From positions 1 through 64,000 of the forward strand of contig CAZCBH010000016.1 in NCBI GenBank assembly GCA_964496875.1: DNA of 64,000 bases. The letters run 5' to 3'. This DNA is from RI-106 sp964496875 (GTDB lineage: Bacteria > Cyanobacteriota > Vampirovibrionia > Obscuribacterales > Obscuribacteraceae). Of this stretch, positions 25,911 to 34,018 are shown piece after piece. Under the pieces are notes generated by a model. It did no database searches, had not been told where the DNA came from, and saw only the letters and a list, made by a program, of their open reading frames with translations. Each line of letters begins with the position of its first letter. Within the stretch, counting starts at the first letter, position 1. Both the position numbers and the translations under genes were made by a program.

Positions 25911-27743
25911 TCAGTGGCTGGTCATGAAAATCATCAAAAGCACCATCAGGCAATTGGTGACTGCGTGCACTATTATCGCCGGAATAATACTGCCCGTTTT
26001 CTCTGTGGCCAGGCAGGTGACAATGCCGAAGACAAACTTGTCTAACAAGAGCCAACACAGTATCTGACCGTGCAGGAGCGCGAAAAGGGTCGAAGTCAGC
26101 ACCGCCGATGGTATGACACCCCAGTGCCTCCTCAACCCGCAATAGAGAATACCCCGAAAAAGTGCCTCTTCGATAAATGGCGGAATCAGACCAACCATGA
26201 GAAGCAACATGGCGATTGCGCCGGCAGAGCCACTGGCTGCCATTAGACCCAGGGCATTTTCGTAAGCGTCTTCCGGTGGATAGAAATAGTGCTCCGAGAG
26301 CAAGCAGGAGGCAACGATGGTCGTCAAAGAAATGGAGAAGGCTTTTAACGCAATCTTGAGCATAGAGGAGAGGTCGTAACCCTCCACTTTGGTGCATCTG
26401 ACGAATTTCAAAAAGGGCATTTTCCTGTCCACGAAAAGCCAGGTGAAAAGTAAAAGCGGCGTGCTAAAGACAAGAAATTCAATCAGGCTGGCTATTCCGT
26501 ATTCCACGGGGTTGAAAAAGGCCAGCACCAGGGAGCGGTCGTCCGTATGCAGGGAGGGCATCAGAAGGACAATCGCCAGGAAGGCTATTGTCGAGACCAT
26601 GGTGGAAGCTACTATTATTGCCCAGGGTTTCCAGAGTCCGAAGGCATATTCCGAGGCTGTGCCATGGTCCTGGAAGTCGAAGTCTAAGTTGGTATGCTGA
26701 TCTCGCCAGAGTAAAAGAGATAAAAGCAATCCAGTGATCCAGAGGACAATTAAAACTGCAACAATGAGGAGGGAATTGTCGCATTCTTCAATAGCTCTTC
26801 TCTGATGAATCCGCGCCAGGTCGGCTCTACCGGCTTGTATACAGAGCGATTGCAAGAGCCTCTCGCGAAACCATGATCGCGAAAGGATATGCTCCAGTTC
26901 ATCCAATCTGGCCTGAAGTTCCTGGTCATTGGCAGGCGGCTTTTCAGCCAGCAGAACCCTCTCGATGGTTCTGGCTCGGGCCTCTTCGAAAGGGCTTGAA
27001 TGTTTGAAGAGTGCCGGCAGAGTTTTGATATCGACAGTGGTGTCTTTCCCCGCTTCCCTTCGTGCAACTATTCTGTAGAGTTGTGTCTCCAGATCGAAGG
27101 GATTTTTCTTCAGATTCAAATCCATAAGATACTCGATTCGTCCAAGCAGGTAGAGTCTCAACACTTGAGCTGTTCTGGAGTTGGCGTCGTTTTCAGGGAG
27201 TTGTTCCAGGAGACTAACCGCTTCGGTAGCCAGAGACGGCCAGTAATCTAGAAGCGGATTGACCAGAAAGTCTATGGACTCTCCGGTCTTGCTACGCACC
27301 GAGATTTCGCCTGTATTCATCAATTTAAGCGCAAAGGCTAGATCATCCGCGCAACGCCGGGCTATTTCCTCGAGCCTCTTTTTCTCCCGGTCACTGTCTT
27401 CTGCTTTCAGAACTATGCTGTAGAAGGGTTTGACTCCAGGGGTCTCAAGAACCAGTCTCTCTTTCGGGATGGCCAGGGTCGTGTTTAGTTTCTCCAGAAG
27501 ATATTTCCTGGCATTGTCTCCCTCTTTCTCTTCCGGCTCTTCGGAAGCTTCGGTATATTCAGATGAGGTTTCCGATGAACTTTCTTGTGATTCAATCGAT
27601 CTTGGCAGGTCTATGCGCTTCAATTCCATAACACCGGCCACTGCCGCTCCCAGAAAGAGAGCCGCTGCCAGAAACCAAGAGAGATAAAGCACCCAGGCGC
27701 TTTTCCGGGCCCGGCCTTGTATAAGTTCTCCATGCTTTTCCAT
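25911..27743 (-). CDS. CPBP-family intramembrane metalloprotease with long N-terminal domain
   Basis: The 610-residue protein has one membrane segment near residues 20-42, a roughly 290-residue soluble region rich in helices and acids, then a multi-span C-terminal half. The CPBP (CAAX protease and bacteriocin-processing) signature EEALFRG has its paired glutamates at E525-E526, followed by FALLHG near residue 557 and a final conserved span near HAVTN. These membrane proteases cut near or inside the bilayer; eukaryotic Rce1 processes prenylated proteins. The N-terminal region is larger than in most CPBP proteins and resembles nothing I can name. A dedicated substrate is not apparent from neighbours. 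Confidence 0.82.
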   Translation of the reverse strand: MEKHGELIQGRARKSAWVLYLSWFLAAALFLGAAVAGVMELKRIDLPRSIESQESSSETSSEYTEASEEPEEKEGDNARKYLLEKLNTTLAIPKERLVLETPGVKPFYSIVLKAEDSDREKKRLEEIARRCADDLAFALKLMNTGEISVRSKTGESIDFLVNPLLDYWPSLATEAVSLLEQLPENDANSRTAQVLRLYLLGRIEYLMDLNLKKNPFDLETQLYRIVARREAGKDTTVDIKTLPALFKHSSPFEEARARTIERVLLAEKPPANDQELQARLDELEHILSRSWFRERLLQSLCIQAGRADLARIHQRRAIEECDNSLLIVAVLIVLWITGLLLSLLLWRDQHTNLDFDFQDHGTASEYAFGLWKPWAIIVASTMVSTIAFLAIVLLMPSLHTDDRSLVLAFFNPVEYGIASLIEFLVFSTPLLLFTWLFVDRKMPFLKFVRCTKVEGYDLSSMLKIALKAFSISLTTIVASCLLSEHYFYPPEDAYENALGLMAASGSAGAIAMLLLMVGLIPPFIEEALFRGILYCGLRRHWGVIPSAVLTSTLFALLHGQILCWLLLDKFVFGIVTCLATEKTGSIIPAIIVHAVTNCLMVLLMIFMTSH

Positions 27744-27807
27744 CGATTTCGCCGTTGTCCGGTTCTAATAGTGCATAATAAGTTAGGTGAGGGTCGCGGG
27801 GGAAGCG

Positions 27808-28851
27808 ATGGCTAAAAAGCGCCGACCAAAGAAGAATAGCAGGAATTCTGAGCTCGGGAATAGTTCGGGTTCAAAGGATTCAACGAAACCGATTCATGTT
27901 CCGATTCAGTTCAATCTTGATAACTCCGAAGGTCAGTCTACTTTTGCTAAACGCAAAAAGAGAAATGTTCGAGAGATCCTGGAGAAGGAGCTCAGCAAGC
28001 CGATCACCGATGGTTTCGACGACATAGACCAGGAAAGAAAGCGGCGCAAGCTCCTGGCTGCCGCCTGGCGAGAGCGGGATAACATTTATAGAAGGATACT
28101 GGGCAGGCCTTCTTATGTCAGCCCGGCCAATTACGGACCACCATCGGAGGATGTGCCCGAGGATTATCTCGAACAGATTGCGATCAAGGAGAAAAACGCC
28201 TCGGCTGATACATTCAATCCGGGGGATCCTACTATGGAAGAGCAGCACCTCGCCGTTCTCGCCTATGGTCCGGATCCGACAAGACCCTACTGGACTTATT
28301 TAACCGCCGGTCTTGCCAGCCCCTGGATGCAGACAAACAGCCAGGAGGTCTCCGGCTTTGGCTGCGAGATCATGATCAAAAGCCCGGTAGATCTGCCCTG
28401 GGCTTCCCAGCTTCTACGCACTCTTGCCTTTTATGTCTTCAACCATACCGGTCAGTTGAACCCCGGAGTCAGGGTGAGCCTGAATAATCCTATTACCGGC
28501 GGCGCAGCGGCCAATGATTCCGCCCTGCGTCATGCCTTTATCTGGTACGCCGACGAGGTGCCCAATGACTGGTATCAATTGCCTTCCGGCGGCTTCGGTA
28601 TCTTTACCGCCATCGGCATCACCGATAGAGAGAAGGAATATGCCGATTCTGTGGAAGATTACGGGACCTGGTGCATACAGCAGGTGCTTCGTCACGCCGG
28701 TCATGGTCAGATAACCGACCCTGATAGAGCCTGTCTTTCGACCCAAGAGGGCTTCGCCGAGACCTTCTCGATAATCAAGGCGAGAGCAGATGCCTTCCGC
28801 GAGACCGCACCGGCGGAAATTTCGAGCGAAGACGGGGACGGAGATTTTTAG
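27808..28851 (+). CDS. Suppressor-of-fused (SUFU) domain protein
   Basis: The 347-residue protein starts at the ATG at 27808, preceded by GGGGGAAG; an upstream GTG at 27787 is less likely. A basic, Ser/Asn-rich N-terminus (MAKKRRPKKN) leads into a charged helix. Residues about 150-320 match the SUFU domain: YWTYLTAGLASPWM, SGFGCEIMIK, a helix LLRTLAFYVFNHTGQLNPGVRV, the loop LNNPITGG, and FTAIGITDREKEYA. In animals SUFU binds Gli factors. Bacterial members are often immunity-type or regulatory proteins, but here no toxin gene is adjacent. Convergent epimerase gene stops 10 bp away. Confidence 0.75.
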   Translation: MAKKRRPKKNSRNSELGNSSGSKDSTKPIHVPIQFNLDNSEGQSTFAKRKKRNVREILEKELSKPITDGFDDIDQERKRRKLLAAAWRERDNIYRRILGRPSYVSPANYGPPSEDVPEDYLEQIAIKEKNASADTFNPGDPTMEEQHLAVLAYGPDPTRPYWTYLTAGLASPWMQTNSQEVSGFGCEIMIKSPVDLPWASQLLRTLAFYVFNHTGQLNPGVRVSLNNPITGGAAANDSALRHAFIWYADEVPNDWYQLPSGGFGIFTAIGITDREKEYADSVEDYGTWCIQQVLRHAGHGQITDPDRACLSTQEGFAETFSIIKARADAFRETAPAEISSEDGDGDF

Positions 28852-28861
28852 GTAAGCAAAA

Positions 28862-29950
28862 TCAGCTTTTGCTCTGGATTAATTTCGATTCGATCTGATT
28901 TTTTTGTGGTGCCGCACCGGTAGTGGTATCGCTTCCGGTCCAGTAATGCTCTCTGTGTTTTTCATAGAAATCGATGGTTTTCTTGATACCGTCGGCAAGG
29001 GTGGTGGTCGGCTCCCAGCCTACTACTCGTCTTATCTTTGTGATATCCGAATAGAAATCTCCAGGCTCCTGGGCTTTTCGCTCTGGGGAAAACTCGGCAA
29101 ACTCCCACTTACCGCGACCGGCTTGCTCGATAATGGTCTTGACCAGCTCTACGAAGCTTACAGGGATATCTGAGCCGACGTTGAAGATTTCGCCATAGGC
29201 CTCTTCTACGATCGCTGATTTTATAATCGCCTCGACACAGTCGTCCACATAGCAGAAGTCTCTCAAAATGCTTCCGTCGCCGAAGACTTTTATGGTGTCA
29301 TTGTCCATGGCCAGGCGCACGAACCAGTTGCAGACACCGAATCTGGAGTGCAGCATCTGGGACCGCGGACCGTATATATTGCTCAGGCGCAATAGAACCG
29401 AACGGATACCGTGGGCGTCGTTATAGACTTTGATGATTTTCTCGGCAGTCAGGTTTGAAATCTCGTAGATGCCTTTGGGATTGGTCGGTGCTTCTTCATT
29501 TACCGGCAGAGAGACCGAGGCGCCGTACTGACCGCGAGTTCCGGTATAAACCACAATCGCTTCCGGGTTGTACTTGCGCAGCGCTTCCATAAGGATAGCT
29601 GTGCCGGTGATGTTGATCTCGATATCCGGAAACGGATTGGAGAGGCTCATGATGTGGCAAACCTGTCCAGCCAGGTGGAAGACATAGTCCTGGTTTTTGA
29701 CCAGATAGATGATCGCGTTCTCATCCCGGATATCAGAAAAATTGACCCGGATATCTCCTTTAACTTCTGCGATATTGAATTCGTTGCCGCCATAATCCGG
29801 AATCATGGCGTCCATGACCGTTACCCTGGCTCCGGCCTCGACCAGCCTGAGAGCGAGATTGGAGCCGATGAAGCCCAGACCGCCTGTAATCAGAACGGAT
29901 TTACCTTTGAATTCATCTAATGCGTTTGTTTCTTTTAAGTGATCTGCCAT
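28862..29950 (-). CDS. NAD-dependent sugar epimerase/dehydratase (extended SDR) with altered active site
   Basis: This 362-residue extended short-chain dehydrogenase has GGLGFIGSNLA (Rossmann) near residue 21, GDIRVNFSDIRD, HLAGQVCHI near residue 93, and LRLSNIYGPRSQML near residue 188. Such enzymes interconvert nucleotide sugars for surface glycans. The usual YxxxK catalytic pair is YEISN here: the tyrosine is present, but the lysine position reads AAC (Asn) on the coding strand. The next lysine is five residues later. Either the enzyme uses another proton relay or it has lost redox function. It is divergent from the aminotransferase gene, with which it probably forms one glycan pathway. Confidence 0.82.
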   Translation of the reverse strand: MADHLKETNALDEFKGKSVLITGGLGFIGSNLALRLVEAGARVTVMDAMIPDYGGNEFNIAEVKGDIRVNFSDIRDENAIIYLVKNQDYVFHLAGQVCHIMSLSNPFPDIEINITGTAILMEALRKYNPEAIVVYTGTRGQYGASVSLPVNEEAPTNPKGIYEISNLTAEKIIKVYNDAHGIRSVLLRLSNIYGPRSQMLHSRFGVCNWFVRLAMDNDTIKVFGDGSILRDFCYVDDCVEAIIKSAIVEEAYGEIFNVGSDIPVSFVELVKTIIEQAGRGKWEFAEFSPERKAQEPGDFYSDITKIRRVVGWEPTTTLADGIKKTIDFYEKHREHYWTGSDTTTGAAPQKNQIESKLIQSKS

Positions 29951-30018
29951 GATTGTTTTTCTATTGGTCTTAAATGCGCTTCATCTGCTGTATGGATGCC
30001 AGAGATGCCCTGGCACCG

Positions 30019-30043
30019 CTTTGGTGAACAAATATCACCAAAG
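30019..30043. repeat. Perfect 9-bp inverted repeat between divergent sugar genes
   Basis: CTTTGGTGA (30019-30027) and TCACCAAAG (30035-30043) form a perfect inverted repeat with a 7-bp centre, in the 269-bp gap between the epimerase (minus) and aminotransferase (plus). It could be a protein operator serving both genes or an RNA hairpin in the epimerase 5' leader. Confidence 0.45.
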
Positions 30044-30097
30044 TAGAGAATGATTTTACCATGAGGTTTTCTCTAGAATCCGGTTCTCAAGCCTCTG

Positions 30098-30147
30098 TTA
30101 ACTGGTATAGCGAGGGTTGCAACCCGGGTATGCGTCCCGTCAGTTAA
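30098..30147. repeat. Nested inverted repeats upstream of the aminotransferase gene
   Basis: TTAACTG (30098-30104) and CAGTTAA (30141-30147) bracket a self-complementary 12-mer GGGTTGCAACCC (30114-30125) and a GGG-N7-CCC hairpin (30126-30138). The arrangement could fold as a small three-way junction in RNA starting upstream of the gene, or be stacked operator sites. It is not a tRNA: it is too short and lacks conserved arms. Confidence 0.4.
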
Positions 30148-30219
30148 GTAGTCATTAATTCGTCGAAAGCTCTTTTCTTCTATATTGAGATGTCCCTTTA
30201 ATAAGGTCCATGGAAAAAG

Positions 30220-31404
30220 GTGAAAGTCCAGTTCGGGGATTTGAAGTCCCATTACTCTACATATAAAGAACAGATCGATGCCGCCGTAGCTAGAGTGCTT
30301 GCTAGCGGTTATTTTATTCTTGGACCGGAACTGGCCGCTTTCGAGAGACAGTTCGAGGAGTTTCTCGGTCTTCCCGAAAACCGTGTTGTCGGTTGTAATT
30401 CCGGAACCGATGCTATCTATCTTGCCCTGGCAGCCGCCTTAGTCGGACCGGAGCATGAAGTGCTCGTTCCTTCTCATACGGCAGTGCCTACCATTTGTGC
30501 AATACGCTCCACCGGAGCAACCCCCGTTTTTGTCGATATCTGCCCGCGGACATATACTATTGATGTTGAGCAGATTGAAGAGAAGGTAACGCCGAAAACC
30601 AAAGCGATAGTGCCGGTGCATCTCTATGGCCAGACCGCCGACATGGATAAGATCAATGCCATCGCCACCCGTCATGGTCTGACTGTGGTTGAAGACTGTG
30701 CCCAATCTACCGGCGCCAAATATAAAGGACGACAGTCCGGTACCATCGGTGACTATGGTGCGTTCAGCTTTTATCCGAGCAAGAATCTCGGCGCTTTTGG
30801 AGATGGTGGTGCGGTCTGTTGCAAGAGCAAAGAAGACTACGACAGGCTCATCAAAATCAGAAATTATGGTCAGTCCAAGCGTTATTACAACGATATAGAA
30901 GGCGTGAACAGCCGTCTCGATGAGATCCAGGCTGCCATTCTGGGTGCTCAGGTAGAATTCGTCAAGGGCTGGAATGCTCGCCGCAGAGAGATAGCCGCTC
31001 GTTACGATGCCGGCCTGAAAGAGCTGGTGGTCACACCGGAAGAGGCTTCCTTCAATGAGCATGTCTATCATCTCTATGTGATCGAATCTAGCTATCGCGA
31101 GGAACTGCAAAGCTTCTTGCTCGAGCGTGATGTACAGACCCTGATTCATTATCCGGTGCCTGCTCATCTTCAAGATGCTTACCGTTACTTGAATTATTCC
31201 AAGGGAAGCTTGCCTCGGACGGAGTCCGCCGTCGAGAGGATTCTGAGCTTGCCTATGTATCCCGGTCTTACTGATGACCAGATTGATTTCGTGATCGAAG
31301 CGATTGCGGAATTCTATAAGACCAGAAAAGTCGAGACCCTGCACAAGGAGCAACATCTAGATGTCGACAGGAAGCCTGACCAGGTCGCCTCTTCAGTCGG
31401 TTAG
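30220..31404 (+). CDS. DegT/DnrJ/EryC1/StrS-family sugar aminotransferase
   Basis: This 394-residue fold-type I PLP enzyme places an amino group on a keto-sugar nucleotide. Seen: ASGYFILGPELAAFERQFEEFLG near residue 30, GCNSGTDAIYLAL near residue 58, VEDCAQSTGAKYKG near residue 157, and FYPSKNLGAFGDGGA with the PLP lysine K188. The start is GTG, with AAGG just upstream. Its last 44 bp overlap the next gene, a sign of translational coupling. With the divergent epimerase and the downstream glycosyltransferase it looks like a set for making and attaching an amino sugar. The product cannot be specified. Confidence 0.9.
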   Translation: MKVQFGDLKSHYSTYKEQIDAAVARVLASGYFILGPELAAFERQFEEFLGLPENRVVGCNSGTDAIYLALAAALVGPEHEVLVPSHTAVPTICAIRSTGATPVFVDICPRTYTIDVEQIEEKVTPKTKAIVPVHLYGQTADMDKINAIATRHGLTVVEDCAQSTGAKYKGRQSGTIGDYGAFSFYPSKNLGAFGDGGAVCCKSKEDYDRLIKIRNYGQSKRYYNDIEGVNSRLDEIQAAILGAQVEFVKGWNARRREIAARYDAGLKELVVTPEEASFNEHVYHLYVIESSYREELQSFLLERDVQTLIHYPVPAHLQDAYRYLNYSKGSLPRTESAVERILSLPMYPGLTDDQIDFVIEAIAEFYKTRKVETLHKEQHLDVDRKPDQVASSVG

Positions 31405-32110
31405 ACTGGAGCCCGGTGAACAAATCCGCTTATCGTCACTATCTCTGGTGATACCGGCCTATAACGACGAGCAAACCATCGGTCGTCTGCTTTCCGATGC
31501 CAGTCGCTTGTTGCCTTCTATTTGCGACAGCTTCGAAATTGTCGTCTGTAACGATGGAAGCTCTGATGGAACTTTGCAGGTCATCAAGGATATGGCTGCT
31601 GAAGATTCGAACATTCATTTGATCAATCATCCGACTAACAAAGGCTTCGGTGCCACCATTCGAGAGCTCTATCTTGCCGGTCGCAACGACTATATCTTCT
31701 CTTTGCCGGGCGATTATCAGTACGCCCCTAAAGAGCTTCTGACCATGGTGAAAGGTCTGGTCGAAAACGACTTTGTAATCGGCTGGAGAGTGAACCGCAA
31801 TGATCCGCCCAGACGTAAGATGCAGTCCATGGTCTATAACTTCATGCTCCGTGCTTTCTATGGCAACAGAAACAAGGACGTAAATTCGATCAAACTTTTC
31901 CGAAGAGATATTCTAGACAATATCGAGCTGCGTTCCGAGAGTCCGTTTGTCGACGCAGAGCTCTGTATAAGGGCTGCAAAAGCCGGCTATAAAGTGGTCG
32001 AGATTCCAATAGAGCATCTACCTCGCATGACCCAGGGGGCATCCGGCGGAAAGCTTTCTGTAATTCTCGATACTTTTTCCGACCTGATTAAAATGCGCAG
32101 TACATTTTAG
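31361..32110 (+). CDS. Family 2 glycosyltransferase (dolichyl/polyprenyl-phosphate mannosyltransferase-like)
   Basis: The 249-residue protein is a GT-A enzyme: SLVIPAYNDEQTIGRLL near residue 28, VVCNDGSSDGT near residue 62, and SLPGDYQYAP near residue 112, where a DXD-type motif is expected. A later RRDILDNIELRSESPFVDAELCIRAAKAGYKV is typical of DPM1-like enzymes that load a sugar on a lipid phosphate carrier. There is no C-terminal membrane domain. It starts at ATG 31361 inside the aminotransferase gene with AAGGAG at 31345-31350. Its stop is 3 bp from the end of the opposing TPR gene. Confidence 0.88.
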   Translation: MSTGSLTRSPLQSVRLEPGEQIRLSSLSLVIPAYNDEQTIGRLLSDASRLLPSICDSFEIVVCNDGSSDGTLQVIKDMAAEDSNIHLINHPTNKGFGATIRELYLAGRNDYIFSLPGDYQYAPKELLTMVKGLVENDFVIGWRVNRNDPPRRKMQSMVYNFMLRAFYGNRNKDVNSIKLFRRDILDNIELRSESPFVDAELCIRAAKAGYKVVEIPIEHLPRMTQGASGGKLSVILDTFSDLIKMRSTF

Positions 32111-32113
32111 TCG

Positions 32114-33946
32114 TCAGAAAGAGTCCGGCGCCTGGGGTTTGAAGCCACCCTGCATCAAGACGTTCTTGGCTCCGGGTATGACGTTGCGATGTTTGGACAT
32201 CTGCCGGTAGAGAAGCTTCATGGCCACGGTCTTGCGGTTGTTGGCGCCGTAGAGATTCTCGTATAGATCCACCGCTTTCTGCAAACTTATTTTGCCCTGG
32301 GTCCATTTATAGTGCAGGGTTTCATTCACGCCGATAGCGGCCAGTACGTCTCCGTAGACTGCGGTTTTGGTGCGTCCTTTAGCTTCCAGAATCGATTTCG
32401 CTCTATTGAGAAGCGTCCGGGCGGTATCGTATTTTTTCAACCGGGCATAGGCCGTGCCGGTGGTCGATAAAGTCGGCACCAGCTCGAGGCTGGTTGTTCC
32501 AAACACTTTTTCTCGAGCAGCTGTAACCGGAGCGCCCACTTGGATCGCTTTGGTGTAGTTCTTCTGCATCAAATAGAGCTCTGAAAGAGACTGCATGATA
32601 TCCAGCACCGCGGGGCTGTCTTTGCCCATGCGCTTTGCTTCGATATTCCAGGCGTGGGTGAGAAGTGGTTCGACCCCTTCGGTCGCCCCAAGACCTATGT
32701 GCGCTCTGCCAAGAATAGCGGTTGCTTCGGCAATCCAGGGGCTGGTCTGGTTCACTGTTCTGGCCAGAATCTCATAGCCTTTTGTTGCTAGAGCGACAGC
32801 GTTTGCAAAATTGTTTTTGCGGATGTTCAAATCGGCCAGGGCGATCATGGTATTGCCTATAATGGCGCTTGCCGGCTCTAGATTTGCGGATCTTATTTTA
32901 TAGGCTTCTTGCAGCGAAGCGAGGGCTCCATCGAGATCGTTCTTGTCGCGCTTTTCTTTGGCTTCTATCTCCAGCAGAACCGCTTTTGAGAGTTCGTCAT
33001 CCTCGCTCAGATCTGCTTTCAGCTTGGCTCTATCCGGTGAATATCTGAAGAGAAGTCTGGCGCTGCGAGGGTCTTTGAGGGCCGTTTTCGTATCTGTGTT
33101 GAATATTTCGTAGGCGGATTTTGCTATTTGACCGGCTTCATCCATCTTGCCTTCCGACTCTTTCAGTAGTGCCTGGGTGCTGAGCACCTTGGCTTTCAAA
33201 TAGGCTTTCGAGGCGGAGAGACTTGAGCCTGGTAGACAGAATTCTTCGGGTTTCTCTGGTAAGGCATTAACCATATATAGTGCTTCACTGACCAGCTCTT
33301 CTGCCTTGCTCAGCTCCCCCTGGGTAACCAGCATACGTGCGTCTATATTAACGAGCTCGGTCTCGAGATAGGGTAGCGAGCCTGCTATGGAGAGATGGCG
33401 CACCGCCGTGGTGCCTTGTTTTACGATGTAACCGGATTCTTTGTACTGTCCGGCCTGGTCTAAAATGTCCGAGAGATGGAACAGAACCCTGGCTTTCGTA
33501 GAGTTGCCGTCTTTGTCCTCTTCTCCAGGTTTGCACATGCCCAGCGCGAACTTCAGGGTTCGCTCCGCCTCTATGAATTCACCGAGGTGTCGCTGGGCAA
33601 TAGATAGTCTTTCGAATGCTCTGATCAGATCATCCGTCTGGTGCTTCTCTTTGAACCTGGTTGAAAGCTTCTCTAGTTCGCTTCTTGCTTCTTTGAATCG
33701 TCCCTCTCTCAATAGCTGATCAGCTTCTTTAAATGGACCGGAATCCCGGCTCTCTGCGTTCTGTGAACTAGATTGCTCTTCGACTGTTGTTTCGCCAGGC
33801 GAATTAGCCTCTGTCTGTGTCTGGGCCAGAGCCTGTGGCGGACCGGACTGAATTAGCAGTAATGCTAAAAGAACAATCCCGGAGCGGAGTTCTCTGAGCT
33901 GTCCGAAATCGAGCTTTGTCTTTATACCGTATCGCCCTGCCATCAT
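32114..33946 (-). CDS. Large exported TPR protein
   Basis: This 610-residue protein has a hydrophobic signal segment at about 23-42 (GIVLLALLLIQSGPPQALAQ), a short polar stretch, then TPR-like repeats over most of its length: ADQLLREGRFKEARSELEKLS near 75, IEAKEKRDKNDLDGALASLQEAYKIR near 330, and several 42-residue units later. The C-terminus is basic. Two adjacent ATGs could start it. It lies upstream of nothing on its own strand except the intergenic stretch at the convergent GT2 gene, and downstream of hemL by 72 bp. It is probably a periplasmic scaffold or chaperone-like protein with an unidentified partner. Confidence 0.8.
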   Translation of the reverse strand: MMAGRYGIKTKLDFGQLRELRSGIVLLALLLIQSGPPQALAQTQTEANSPGETTVEEQSSSQNAESRDSGPFKEADQLLREGRFKEARSELEKLSTRFKEKHQTDDLIRAFERLSIAQRHLGEFIEAERTLKFALGMCKPGEEDKDGNSTKARVLFHLSDILDQAGQYKESGYIVKQGTTAVRHLSIAGSLPYLETELVNIDARMLVTQGELSKAEELVSEALYMVNALPEKPEEFCLPGSSLSASKAYLKAKVLSTQALLKESEGKMDEAGQIAKSAYEIFNTDTKTALKDPRSARLLFRYSPDRAKLKADLSEDDELSKAVLLEIEAKEKRDKNDLDGALASLQEAYKIRSANLEPASAIIGNTMIALADLNIRKNNFANAVALATKGYEILARTVNQTSPWIAEATAILGRAHIGLGATEGVEPLLTHAWNIEAKRMGKDSPAVLDIMQSLSELYLMQKNYTKAIQVGAPVTAAREKVFGTTSLELVPTLSTTGTAYARLKKYDTARTLLNRAKSILEAKGRTKTAVYGDVLAAIGVNETLHYKWTQGKISLQKAVDLYENLYGANNRKTVAMKLLYRQMSKHRNVIPGAKNVLMQGGFKPQAPDSF

Positions 33947-34018
33947 TACGCTCTATCCTATCTTTGTTCTGTCTACTCGAAACTACTCAAATATAACAGC
34001 AATCCTGCCTCTTTGCTG

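Noticed and set aside
30098..30147. tRNA gene
   Set aside because: A 7-bp terminal stem is present, but the total length is 50 nt and there is no anticodon arm, T loop or D loop.
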